A stretch of DNA of 64,000 nucleotides from Bacteroidales bacterium UBA1184 (GTDB lineage: Bacteria; Bacteroidota; Bacteroidia; Bacteroidales; ML635J-15), in the NCBI GenBank assembly GCA_002310235.1, contig DBYO01000032.1, forward strand, positions 1-64,000, given 5' to 3'. The notes below the pieces were generated by a model that was not told where the DNA came from, made no database searches, and saw only the letters and a program-made list of their open reading frames with translations. The position numbers and the translations under genes are program-made. Below are positions 16,591 to 25,528 of the stretch, one piece after another. The first letter of the stretch is position 1. Every line of letters starts with the position of its first letter.

Positions 16591-18087
16591 ATGAAAAAGA
16601 AGATTATAGGACAGAATCTCGTAATAGTGTCGATACTGATGTTGGTATCGGCATTTGTCGCGCTGTACTATAATATTAACTATGGTGAGAAGGATTTTAT
16701 TCCTTTGCTGGTCCCTGCGCTCGCAACATTTGCCATAGGATTCATCTTATTTTTGCTTGGTCGCAAGTCCACACAAAAACTACGCAAGGAAGACAATTTC
16801 TTTATTGTTACGCTTACATGGCTGATTCTTACAGTTCTTGGCATGGTTCCATATCTTATGTGTGGAACTTTTGATAATGTTTCCGATGCGTTTTTTGAGA
16901 CAATGTCGGGATTTACAACCACTGGCGCTACGGTGATGAATGACATCGATTATCAGCCTCACGGAATACTTTTGTGGCGTAGTGTAACACAATGGCTTGG
17001 TGGTTTGGGCGTTATCGTGCTTACAATGGCATTCTTCTCGCAAAAGAACAAAGCTCACGAAACCCAGTTGTTTTCTGCTGAATCTCCTGGAATAGAAGTG
17101 GATAAACTTGGTTCACGCATTCGCAACACAGCACAGAAATTGTGGGTTATCTATATTGTGCTTACCATACTTTGCTTTGTGTCATACTATCTTGGTCCAA
17201 TGAACCTTTTCGATGCCGTTTGTCATTCTATGACTACGGTTGCAACTGGCGGTTTCAGTACGCATCAGGCAAGCATCGGTTATTGGGCATCGCCGTACAT
17301 TGAATATATATGTACACTATTCATGGCAATGTGCGGACTTACGCTGGCACTTTACTATTTTCTTATTGTCGGGCGATTCAAGGCTTTCCGCCAAAACGAG
17401 GAAATGCGCTGGTACTTTGGTATTATATTTTTCGGTGTCGCAGTGTTCATGATTATGTTCTACTCGCTGGAATACACTACGGTGCTTACTGCCGACCAAC
17501 TTTCGTCGTTCCCAATGGGCTTCGAGGAGACTTTCCGCGCTTCGCTGTTCAATGTGGTGGCAATAATGACATCGTCGGGTTATCAGGCAAGTTGCTTCGA
17601 CTATGTGGCTTGGGGACAGGCATTTATAATACCTACAGTGCTTCTTATGGCAGTTGGCGGATGTTCGGGTTCTACGAGCGGTGGTATTAAGGTGTCACGT
17701 ATTGCAATAGCTGTGAAAAACCTTATCGCCGATTTAAAACGGCAGATGCATCCTCAAGCTGTAATTCCTGTTAAAATGTCGAAGCGTTCGATTGACGAGA
17801 GAATAGTAATGCGCGTAATGGCGTTCATAATGATGTATGTGATCACCGTGCTCGTTGCTACATTGTTGCTTACTTGCTTGGGAATGGACTTTACTAGTTC
17901 GTTCGTATCCTGCGTTTCGGCGATGAGCAACATAGGTCCAGCCTACGGAATGACTGGTCCGGCAACGACTTATGCTGCTATTCCAGACCTGGCAAAGTGG
18001 ATTCTTTCTGGCATGATGCTTGTCGGTAGGTTGGAAATCTTTACAGTATTGCTGCTATTTACAAAGGAATATAAGGTAACGAAATAA
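16591..18087 (+). CDS. trkH: TrkH family potassium uptake protein
   Basis: 498 residues from the ATG at 16591. The open frame extends to a GTG at 16561, but the preceding residues (MHFCACCFIA) are not typical. Four pore repeats with selectivity-filter motifs are seen: TMSGFTTTGATVM, SMTTVATGGFSTH, IMTSSGYQAS and SAMSNIGPAYG. TrkH is the K+-translocating subunit of the Trk system at the inner membrane, working with the NAD-binding TrkA. No trkA is adjacent in the window. Confidence 0.96.
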   Translation: MKKKIIGQNLVIVSILMLVSAFVALYYNINYGEKDFIPLLVPALATFAIGFILFLLGRKSTQKLRKEDNFFIVTLTWLILTVLGMVPYLMCGTFDNVSDAFFETMSGFTTTGATVMNDIDYQPHGILLWRSVTQWLGGLGVIVLTMAFFSQKNKAHETQLFSAESPGIEVDKLGSRIRNTAQKLWVIYIVLTILCFVSYYLGPMNLFDAVCHSMTTVATGGFSTHQASIGYWASPYIEYICTLFMAMCGLTLALYYFLIVGRFKAFRQNEEMRWYFGIIFFGVAVFMIMFYSLEYTTVLTADQLSSFPMGFEETFRASLFNVVAIMTSSGYQASCFDYVAWGQAFIIPTVLLMAVGGCSGSTSGGIKVSRIAIAVKNLIADLKRQMHPQAVIPVKMSKRSIDERIVMRVMAFIMMYVITVLVATLLLTCLGMDFTSSFVSCVSAMSNIGPAYGMTGPATTYAAIPDLAKWILSGMMLVGRLEIFTVLLLFTKEYKVTK

Positions 18088-18205
18088 ATCATCAAATAGT
18101 CAAATCATCGAATTATCAAATCATCAAATCTTGAAACTTAGAAACTCAGAAACGTGAAACATAGAAACCAGAAACTTTAAACATTAAACTTTGAACATTT
18201 AAACT
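18088..18205. repeat. AT-rich degenerate oligomer repeats
   Basis: Runs of AATCATCAAAT-type 7-11-mers change into GAAACTTAGAAACTCAGAAAC-type and then AACATTAAACTTTGAAC-type repeats. It is noncoding and similar in style to repeats at 10.2, 12.4, 21.0 and 59.6 kb. Confidence 0.65.
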
Positions 18206-18212
18206 TTTGACC

Positions 18213-18641
18213 ATGAAGAATATATTTTTAATTTTAGTTTGTGCGCTTTCGTTTTCATCGCTTGCTTATGCCGACAACGACAAGCCCGTGAAAGTAGAGG
18301 ATATGCCAATGACCGCACAGGAATTCCTAAAGGCTTACTTCCCGAAGGTTAAGGTTGCATCTGCAACTCTCGACGAGAAAGATGGCGACTACGAAGTGCG
18401 TCTCGAAAACGGCGTGAAGATTGAGTTCAACAAGATTGGCTCGTGGATGGAAATCGAAGGTCATACCGCTTTGCCAAAAGGTATTGTTAGCAGCAACATT
18501 TACGACTATGTTGCCCACAACTACAAAAAGGCAAAGATTTTCAAGATTGAACGCGACAAAAATGGCTTCGAAATCGGTCTCGACTCAAATGTAGAGGTAC
18601 ATTTCGACCTGAATGGTAATTTTGTTAAGGCTGAAAACTAA
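18213..18641 (+). CDS. PepSY-like exported protein
   Basis: About 142 residues from the ATG at 18213 (a TTG 6 bases earlier is less likely). The signal peptide ends LAYA. Two copies of a ~60-residue beta-alpha unit follow (MTAQEFLKAYFPKVKVASAT...VKIEFNKIGSWMEIEG and SNIYDYVAHNYKKAKIFKIE...VEVHFDLNGNFVKAE), the pattern of the Bacteroidota PepSY-like (DUF2874) family. It is periplasmic; family members are proposed to inhibit or bind proteases. The C69 dipeptidase gene starts 6 bases downstream, so the two are probably made together. Confidence 0.85.
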   Translation: MKNIFLILVCALSFSSLAYADNDKPVKVEDMPMTAQEFLKAYFPKVKVASATLDEKDGDYEVRLENGVKIEFNKIGSWMEIEGHTALPKGIVSSNIYDYVAHNYKKAKIFKIERDKNGFEIGLDSNVEVHFDLNGNFVKAEN

Positions 18642-18647
18642 TAGTTT

Positions 18648-20231
18648 ATGAAAAACATACTTGTTGCTTTGCTGTTCTTGCTGTCGCTGTGTGCATACGG
18701 GCAGGAGGAAGAATTTATTGGAGGAAATTGCACCAGCATAATGGTCGGCAAGAAGGCCAGTGCCGATGGTTCGGTTATTACTTCGCACACCTGCGACGGA
18801 CGCTACCGCACATGGATGACGATTGAGCCCGCCGCAAACTACAAGGACGGTGCTACCCACAAGGTTTACAAGGGCACTATGCACACTAAGAGCCGCACCG
18901 ACACTACGGGTCTAACGCTCGCTGGTGAAATTCCGCAGGCAAAGCACACCTACGCTTACCTCAATACTGCATATCCTTGTCTCAACGAAAAGCAGCTTGC
19001 CATTGGCGAGACTACTTTTTCTGGTCCCGATACGCTTGTTAACAGCAAGGGAATGTTTATGATTGAGGAACTTGAACGTGTTGCACTTATGCGTTGTACT
19101 ACTGCTCGTGAAGCTATAAAGCTTATCGGAAGCCTTGTAAAAGAATACGGTTATGGCGATGGCGGCGAGTGCATTACGATTGCCGACAAGAACGAGGTAT
19201 GGCAGATGGAAATCCTTGGCGAAGGTCCCGACAAGATTGGTGGCGTGTGGGCAGCAAAGCGCATTCCCGACGACCATGTTGGCGTGTCGGCAAACATTGC
19301 TAGAATTGGGCAGATGGAGCGCAACAATCCCGACTATTTTATGGCTTCGGACAATGTTGAGGAAGTTGCCAAAAAATACAACCTGTGGGACGGCAGCGAA
19401 CCGTTTGTCTTCTGGAAGGCTTTTGCGTCGTCGTATGGCGCAGGGAAGAACTTCAAGGAACGCGAGTTCTTTATTCTCAACAGTATAGCTCCTTCGCTCG
19501 GACTTAGCATGGATATGGATGAACTGCCGTTTTCGGTTAAGCCCGATGAAAATGTTGATGTCCGCAAGGTGATTGAACTTTTCCGCAGCACCTACGAAGG
19601 CACCGACCTCGATATGACTCGCAATGTGCGAATGGTTACCAAGAAGCGTCTCGACGACGGCACTTTGGTTGACGATACAATTGTAAGTCCAATAGCAAAT
19701 CCGTGGCTTGGTACAAATTTGCGCAACACCTTGAATTTCATTGCTCCCGAGACTGTAACATTCCAGCGCACTGTGGCTGTGGCTTGGTGCTCGTACTCGC
19801 ACATTATCCAGTTGCGCAGCTGGTTGCCCGACGAGGTTGGTGGCATCTGCTGGATGTCGGTTGACAATCCCGCTCAGACTCCACGAGTGCCTATTTTCTG
19901 CGGAACAACCGCATTGCCAAAGGCTTACGATGTCTGTGGACAAAGACAACTCGACGACAACTGCGTGCTATGGACTTACCGCAAGGCAAACAAGTTGGCA
20001 ACCGTAGCTTGGCAATCAACGAGACCGGTTCTTGAAAGTGCACTCAAATCATACGAGGATGATGCATTTGCTGGTCTTAAGGAATTGGAACAGAAAGTTG
20101 TTGACAACGGCAATGCCAAGAAGTCGGCGAAACTTTTGAATGCCTATACAAACGATAATTTTGAGAAGTCGGCAAAGAAATGGAAAAGCTTGGAAGAAAT
20201 GTTTTGGCTGAGATTTGGAATGGGATTTTAA
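18648..20231 (+). CDS. C69 family dipeptidase
   Basis: 527 residues. A signal peptide (ending CAYGQ) precedes EFIGGNCTSIMVGKKAS, where the Cys is the expected N-terminal nucleophile exposed after propeptide removal in the Ntn-hydrolase C69/U34 family. Other conserved parts are ADGSVITSHTCDG, EYGYGDGGECITIADK and ASDNVEEVAKKYNLW. It cleaves dipeptides and is likely periplasmic. Family length (about 480-550) fits. The gene pairs with the PepSY-like protein upstream. Confidence 0.93.
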   Translation: MKNILVALLFLLSLCAYGQEEEFIGGNCTSIMVGKKASADGSVITSHTCDGRYRTWMTIEPAANYKDGATHKVYKGTMHTKSRTDTTGLTLAGEIPQAKHTYAYLNTAYPCLNEKQLAIGETTFSGPDTLVNSKGMFMIEELERVALMRCTTAREAIKLIGSLVKEYGYGDGGECITIADKNEVWQMEILGEGPDKIGGVWAAKRIPDDHVGVSANIARIGQMERNNPDYFMASDNVEEVAKKYNLWDGSEPFVFWKAFASSYGAGKNFKEREFFILNSIAPSLGLSMDMDELPFSVKPDENVDVRKVIELFRSTYEGTDLDMTRNVRMVTKKRLDDGTLVDDTIVSPIANPWLGTNLRNTLNFIAPETVTFQRTVAVAWCSYSHIIQLRSWLPDEVGGICWMSVDNPAQTPRVPIFCGTTALPKAYDVCGQRQLDDNCVLWTYRKANKLATVAWQSTRPVLESALKSYEDDAFAGLKELEQKVVDNGNAKKSAKLLNAYTNDNFEKSAKKWKSLEEMFWLRFGMGF

Positions 20232-20269
20232 AACAGTTGAAAGTTAAAAGTTAACAGTTATCAGACAAG

Positions 20270-20935
20270 ATGCAAAAGAAAATATTTGTACTATTCATTA
20301 TGAGCATAATACTATGTTCAAACAATGGTTTCTCACAATCATTAAACGGGCACGAGTATGTTGATTTAGGATTGCCAAGCGGTACTAAATGGGCAAAATG
20401 TAATATCGGTGCTAAAACACCCGAAAGTTACGGCGACTTATTTGCGTGGGGAGAAACGAAGACAAAGGCTAACTATGGAGGGCAAGGATATTGTTTCAAT
20501 GGCGAAGTTAGTTCTACATTAAAAAAATATTCCTCGGAAACTACCGTCAAGCATGGCGAAAAGCCAGACAACTTACTTGTGTTAGAGGCTGTGGATGATG
20601 CAGCTACGGCAAATTGGGGAGAAGGATGGCGTATGCCTACTGATGCGGATTTCGGAGAATTGCTATCAAATTGCACTGCGACTTGGACAACACAAAACGA
20701 AATAAAAGGATATATTTTTACAGGTCCAAATGGGAATTCAATCTTTTTGCCTGCAGCGGGCTGGTGTTCGACTGATAACGTCATTGATAGAGGTAGTAGC
20801 GGTTGCTATTGGTCCAAAAGCCTTAACAGAGAGAACGTATTCCGTGCCTATAATCTAGAATTTAGTTCCAACAATTGTAAGCTAAACGATTCCGGAAGAA
20901 GCGATGGAATTTCGGTAAGACCCGTCTGTAATTAG
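20270..20935 (+). CDS. Secreted FISUMP-type domain protein
   Basis: 221 residues with a signal peptide (ending NGFSQ). The mature protein has GHEYVDLGLPSGTKWAKCNI, GDLFAWGET, WGEGWRMPTDADFGEL and a C-terminal SDGISVRPVC, the pattern of the Fibrobacter succinogenes major paralogous (FISUMP) domain common in gut Bacteroidota, related to C-lectin-like folds. Location is probably periplasm or surface; function unknown. Confidence 0.87.
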   Translation: MQKKIFVLFIMSIILCSNNGFSQSLNGHEYVDLGLPSGTKWAKCNIGAKTPESYGDLFAWGETKTKANYGGQGYCFNGEVSSTLKKYSSETTVKHGEKPDNLLVLEAVDDAATANWGEGWRMPTDADFGELLSNCTATWTTQNEIKGYIFTGPNGNSIFLPAAGWCSTDNVIDRGSSGCYWSKSLNRENVFRAYNLEFSSNNCKLNDSGRSDGISVRPVCN

Positions 20936-21078
20936 CAATCTTCAAATACTTAAATCATCAAATTTTCAAATCATTAAGCAAATTCAACCTAAAACATTAA
21001 AACCTGAAACGGCATCAGCCATTGAAACTTAGAAACTTATATACATTAAAACTTAGTACAGTCGCGGCGCGCCACGAC
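20936..21078. repeat. AT-rich degenerate repeat plus palindrome, copy 2
   Basis: About 115 bases of AAATCATCAAAT- and GAAACTTAGAAAC-type repeats end in an 18-base near-palindrome at 21061-21078 (GTCGCGGCG / CGCCACGAC, one mismatch). It is the same combination as at 10164-10262 and 59526-59617 but with the palindrome on the other side. It lies just upstream of trmD. Confidence 0.7.
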
Positions 21079-21097
21079 TCAACAAAAAAAATAGCTT

Positions 21098-21775
21098 ATG
21101 CGAATTGACATTATAACCGTTTTGCCAGAAATCCTTGATGGACCGCTGAACAATTCGATAATCAAGCGGGCAACCGACAAGGGAATTGCCGAAGTTCATA
21201 TCCATGACCTGCGCGAATACGGCCTTGGGCGTCACAAGCAGGTTGATGACTACGCCTTTGGCGGCGAGGCTGGCATGGTAATGATGATAGAACCTATCTA
21301 TAACTGCATCAACGATTTGAAAAAGCAACGCGACTATGACCTTGTAATTTACACATCGCCCGACGGTAAGCCGTGGAAGCAGAAGGAAGCTAATCGCATA
21401 AGCATGATGAACAACATTATAATTCTTTGTGGTCACTATAAGGGCATCGACTATCGCATTCGCGAACACCTTATCGACGAGGAGTTTAGCATCGGAGACT
21501 TTGTGCTTACTGGTGGCGAACTTGCCGCCGCTATGATGTGCGACAGCATTATCCGTGTTATACCTGGTGCAATCGGCGACGAGCAGTCGGCCTTGTCCGA
21601 TTCGTTCCAAGACGGACTTCTTGCACCGCCAGTCTATACCCGTCCTGCTGAGTTCAACGGATGGAAAGTCCCAGATATTCTGCTTTCTGGAAATTTTGCC
21701 AAGATAGATGAGTGGAAAGAGGAACTTGCCTACGAGCGCACAAAGACATTGAGACCGGATTTGTTGGAGGAATAA
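21098..21775 (+). CDS. trmD: tRNA (guanine-37-N1)-methyltransferase
   Basis: 225 residues, normal for TrmD. Motifs: MRIDIITVLPE at the start, HDLREYGLGRHKQVDDYAFG, GGEAGMVMM, LCGHYKGIDYRI and the knot segment FSIGDFVLTGGELAA. It methylates G37 of tRNAs reading CNN codons, preventing frameshifts. It stands alone here, not in the rpsP-rimM-trmD-rplS order of many bacteria. Confidence 0.97.
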   Translation: MRIDIITVLPEILDGPLNNSIIKRATDKGIAEVHIHDLREYGLGRHKQVDDYAFGGEAGMVMMIEPIYNCINDLKKQRDYDLVIYTSPDGKPWKQKEANRISMMNNIIILCGHYKGIDYRIREHLIDEEFSIGDFVLTGGELAAAMMCDSIIRVIPGAIGDEQSALSDSFQDGLLAPPVYTRPAEFNGWKVPDILLSGNFAKIDEWKEELAYERTKTLRPDLLEE

Positions 21776-21779
21776 TTTC

Positions 21780-22301
21780 CTACTTTATCTTATCTCCGCA
21801 AAATTCCCTTCGTCCACATTTTTCGCAGTGACTGCCCATCCATACGCTATCGAACTGATTGATGGCCGATTCTACAATTTCTGGATCGTTGGTGTAAATT
21901 CCAGCCTCGAAGTTCCGTTTTTGTGGACTTTTCATGCCTATGCCTGCACCGGTAAGGTTTGCCGAACCAATATAGACGCTTTCCATGTCGAAAATCATAA
22001 TTTTGAAATGTACGCGCGGACATAGTACTCGTTCAAGATTGGTATGCAGGATAGGGTAGCGGTCAAAGTCAGTGCGAAAGTTTTCTCCAGGTTCCTTGGC
22101 GTGAATGAGACGAATTTCTACACCTTTTTTCAGAAGCGAAGCAAGTATGCCAAGCATTGGCACAACATCGTTGCCTTGCTTTATGTACAAGTCCTTGATG
22201 TCGGCTGTGCCAATCCATAGGGTACGCTTTACATTTGTGAGCTTTGAAAGCACTTCGGTGTAGTGTTGTTCGTTGGCTATGTATTTTAGGAAAGGTGACA
22301 T
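21780..22301 (-). CDS. Phospholipase D-like protein with a C-terminal Cys motif
   Basis: 173 residues. One HKD motif is present: HFKIMIFD followed by YIGSANLTGAG. Proteins with a single HKD motif usually act as dimers and cleave phosphodiester bonds in nucleic acid or lipid. The C-terminus ends CEKCGRREFC, a possible zinc site seen in some nuclease-like PLD proteins. No signal peptide, so probably cytoplasmic. It lies 5 bases after the large amidase gene and converges with trmD. Confidence 0.85.
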   Translation of the reverse strand: MSPFLKYIANEQHYTEVLSKLTNVKRTLWIGTADIKDLYIKQGNDVVPMLGILASLLKKGVEIRLIHAKEPGENFRTDFDRYPILHTNLERVLCPRVHFKIMIFDMESVYIGSANLTGAGIGMKSPQKRNFEAGIYTNDPEIVESAINQFDSVWMGSHCEKCGRREFCGDKIK

Positions 22302-22306
22302 GCAAA

Positions 22307-25300
22307 TTATTCTATAACAAATTTCGCCTTATTTTTCCCAATTTTTGCGATGTAGATTCCTGCTGCAATTTTTCCCAGCGAAATTTCTGTTACCTCTGAT
22401 TCGGTTTTTCGTACAAGGACGATTCTACCGTTTATATCGGTAATTATAAGTTGCTTTCCTACAAGGTCTGGAGTAATGCTTATAGAGAAACTTCCATTGT
22501 TGGGTGAAGGGTAGGTGCTAATGCCGCAAAGGTCTTCGTCGCTGATGCTTACTGTAGTTGTGTCGTTTGCAACCGAGTAGTTGTACCATCCGATGTTTTG
22601 TGCCGAGTCGATTGCTATCGAGCTTATGATGGCGAAGTCCTGGTTCCCTTCGATATTGGCAGGAGCTTGAATATCTCCGTTTTCGCCCGCGGTTATGCTT
22701 GCTGTATTGCTGCGTGAACGGTAAATCCTGAAATTGTCGATGTGTGCTGTCGCACCGCCGTTGCGTAGCGCCACAATGTTGCCCTCTGTGAAGAAGTCTG
22801 GTGCTGTATATGAACCATAGTAGCTGTAATCATAATATATCGAACTCTTGCCGTTTATGCGGTTGTAAATAAGTTTTACGTTGTGCCAGTTGTGAGTATC
22901 GAGTGGAAGGTCAATGCACTTGTTCTGTGAATATGTGTTGTTTTCTACGCGGTAGAACTCAACTCTCGACGAACTTGACGACAGTCGGAAATAGATGAAG
23001 TATCCGTTGCCGTGGTTTTCAGTTTGTCCGTCGGTGCTCATGTAGTGCAGACCAATACGCTGATTTGTCGCGCCTTCTGTCATCTTGAAGTCGAATTCGT
23101 ACAAATATTTGTCAGCCAATGTTTGGTCAACAGTAGCATATAGGTTCGATGTCGCGGTTTCTGTCTGGATCAGGTGCCCGTCGCTAATGCTCCATGAGCC
23201 GGTTACGCCTGTCCACGCATCGCCAATTTCGGTATCGAAATCGCTGTTGGCAAAGCCGTTTGAGTTGTTGGATATCCATTCTTCTCCTGCAAGATATTTA
23301 ACACCGTAGAAACGTTCTGCTACGAAATTGTTTTCGGTTTCGTCGAATGTAGCTTCGAAGTCGGTTCCGTTCCATGCATGGTCGGTGCTTATTTCGGTTA
23401 CGGGAGCAGTCCAGTCAACCTTGACGTCTTTCTCGTAGTAGTCCGACCACATTCCGTTGTTGCCGTGAAGTATGGTTCTTATTTTTCCAGCATAGCTTCC
23501 ATTAGTGCTTTCGTGGCGGATGTCACCGTTTTCTCCTATTGTGACGGTAATGTCGGCACTATTGTTGCGCAAACGTGATACATAGATGTCCTTGTATTCG
23601 GTCTTGCAGTTTGCAGAGCGCAAAGAGAAGCAGTCGCCAGATGTAAATGGATTGGAGTCGTTGAGTGTAACGGCAACAATGTCATCTATATAGCAAGTTA
23701 TTTTGCCCGTATTTGTGTCGAATAAAATCTTTATATCGTACCATTGACCAGCATTTATGGTATATGAAAGCGAAGTGTATGTTCCTCCGTTTTCCGAATA
23801 CGAGCCATCAACATATTTGTAAAGTTGTGCTGTGTTGTGGTCGGCACGGATAAATAGCATGTATCCGTTCCTCCGTTCTGCATTGTCGGTAAAGAAATAG
23901 AATCCAGCACGGCGGTTAGAGCCATCTCCGGTAATTTTCATTTTTGCATGATATAAATATGTATATCCGCTTTCCTGATGCAGGTTGCAGTGTAGGTTTG
24001 TGCTTGTTAGTTCTTCATCGGTTTGTATTATCGCATCAGAATTCATTACCCAATTGCCGTTTGCAATTGTCCAATTCTCGGGAATTGTTTGTCCGTCAAA
24101 TTTTTCGTAAAGCGTTCCACGTGATGTGTTGGTCGTCCAATTGTCGTCTTCTTTGTCAAGTATCTGGTAGAAAGCCTTGTTTGTGCTGCTTCTGTCGTCG
24201 AAAGAGACTTGAAAGTTGCTGTTGTTCCATTCGTCGGCTGTGATTTCGGTTGTTGGCGGAACAGTGTCGTCTTCTGGCAGAACAATGTTCCATCCGCAGT
24301 CGTTCATTTTACGTGCTACCTGAACGCGGAAGTTTGGTAGCATTGCGTAAAGGGTTTCGCCGGGGCATGTTGTGCCGATTGATCCGTTGGAGTCTTGGTT
24401 TACGTCGCGGTGTCCTGAAATACGGTAGCGGCTGAAAGTAAATTGTCCTGCCTGATTGATTATGTCGGCGGATGATGTCGGGTCGAGTTCCTTGCGGTCG
24501 TACCACCAGGCTAGCATGTCCCAGCATTTTTCGAGCTGGGCGCTGGTTGGAGCGGTAGCAAGAGTATCGGAATGTCCGATGAAATTGAGACCAATTGACT
24601 TGGAATTGCAATATCCTGCGTGAGCGCCTTTAACATCAGAAGTGGGCAGGTTGGGATTGTGGCGACCCTGGTACATATTTCCGTACTTGTCAAAAAGGTA
24701 GTTGTAGCCTATGTCTGACCAGGGTTCAGAGAGTCCATGTACGTGATAGTACCAATAAGATCGCACAACAGCGGCTCCGTCGGTGTATGAGTATGGACTT
24801 GCGCCATGGTGTATGATTGTATGTGTCGGTGTTATATATGTGACACTGTATGTTGGATTTAGGCAATCCGTATAGTTGCCGCACCACGCTGAACGAGGAA
24901 CGTAGTCTGGAAATTCGAGACAGTTGCCATCGCGGGTAGCGTTGACGTGTATGGTTCGGTTCGATGCTTCTTCATTTTCCGATTTCATATCTTGGAAAAC
25001 AAGTTCAATTTTTGTGAGTTGTACATTTACAGGCGGAAAAATTAAGAATTCAATCGAATCGTGCATATTGAGGTCGAAACCGAAAAGCAAGTCGGTGTAG
25101 AAGATGTTTGGTTCGATGTCTTCGGGACGGAAATATCCGTGGTCGTCCTGCCAGTTTGTCCATTTCTGACCTTGCGATGTGCGGTAATAGACAATGAAAT
25201 GTCCTTCGAGAGCATTGCGGTCGGTGGCATCGAAACCTATGGCAAACGAGGTAAATGGCATCGGCGCTTTCATGCGGAAACCATATGCACCGTCATCGTT

Positions 25301-25441
25301 TGGTTTTAATAGTTCATTTATTTGTATGCGCATGAGTGTCGTTCCGTTTTCTGAATGTGACTTTATGGTCTTGTAGTTCACCTGTGCGAACGATGCCAAT
25401 GATATGGCTATGACTATTATTGATACAAATAAACGCTTCAT
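22307..25441 (-). CDS. Secreted N-acetylmuramoyl-L-alanine amidase with T9SS domain
   Basis: 1044 residues with a signal peptide (ending ASFAQ). A catalytic amidase_2/PGRP domain lies at about 200-380, with zinc ligands suggested by HTIIHHGASP, the second His in the RISGHRDVNQD segment, and TTCPGETLY; WSDIGYNYLFD and GAHAGYCNSKSIG also fit. Two LamG-like beta-sandwich units follow (each with a WY/HN-VKI linker), separated by repeated W-GT(D)F-A-F-D segments, and a T9SS sorting domain ends the protein (STYPSPNNGSFSISI). It likely hydrolyses peptidoglycan outside the cell, perhaps against other bacteria or for turnover. It has its own promoter. Confidence 0.9.
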   Translation of the reverse strand: MKRLFVSIIVIAISLASFAQVNYKTIKSHSENGTTLMRIQINELLKPNDDGAYGFRMKAPMPFTSFAIGFDATDRNALEGHFIVYYRTSQGQKWTNWQDDHGYFRPEDIEPNIFYTDLLFGFDLNMHDSIEFLIFPPVNVQLTKIELVFQDMKSENEEASNRTIHVNATRDGNCLEFPDYVPRSAWCGNYTDCLNPTYSVTYITPTHTIIHHGASPYSYTDGAAVVRSYWYYHVHGLSEPWSDIGYNYLFDKYGNMYQGRHNPNLPTSDVKGAHAGYCNSKSIGLNFIGHSDTLATAPTSAQLEKCWDMLAWWYDRKELDPTSSADIINQAGQFTFSRYRISGHRDVNQDSNGSIGTTCPGETLYAMLPNFRVQVARKMNDCGWNIVLPEDDTVPPTTEITADEWNNSNFQVSFDDRSSTNKAFYQILDKEDDNWTTNTSRGTLYEKFDGQTIPENWTIANGNWVMNSDAIIQTDEELTSTNLHCNLHQESGYTYLYHAKMKITGDGSNRRAGFYFFTDNAERRNGYMLFIRADHNTAQLYKYVDGSYSENGGTYTSLSYTINAGQWYDIKILFDTNTGKITCYIDDIVAVTLNDSNPFTSGDCFSLRSANCKTEYKDIYVSRLRNNSADITVTIGENGDIRHESTNGSYAGKIRTILHGNNGMWSDYYEKDVKVDWTAPVTEISTDHAWNGTDFEATFDETENNFVAERFYGVKYLAGEEWISNNSNGFANSDFDTEIGDAWTGVTGSWSISDGHLIQTETATSNLYATVDQTLADKYLYEFDFKMTEGATNQRIGLHYMSTDGQTENHGNGYFIYFRLSSSSSRVEFYRVENNTYSQNKCIDLPLDTHNWHNVKLIYNRINGKSSIYYDYSYYGSYTAPDFFTEGNIVALRNGGATAHIDNFRIYRSRSNTASITAGENGDIQAPANIEGNQDFAIISSIAIDSAQNIGWYNYSVANDTTTVSISDEDLCGISTYPSPNNGSFSISITPDLVGKQLIITDINGRIVLVRKTESEVTEISLGKIAAGIYIAKIGKNKAKFVIE

Positions 25442-25466
25442 AATTATATGATAATTAAAATTATGC

Positions 25467-25474
25467 CAAAGATA
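25467..25474 (-). promoter_or_regulatory. -7 box of the amidase gene
   Basis: Minus-strand TATCTTTG fits TAnnTTTG, 25 bases before the ATG at 25441. Confidence 0.6.
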
Positions 25475-25528
25475 ATTATTTTTTTGAAAGATAGAGTTTT
25501 GTTGGGAATAAATAGATTTATCAGGATT

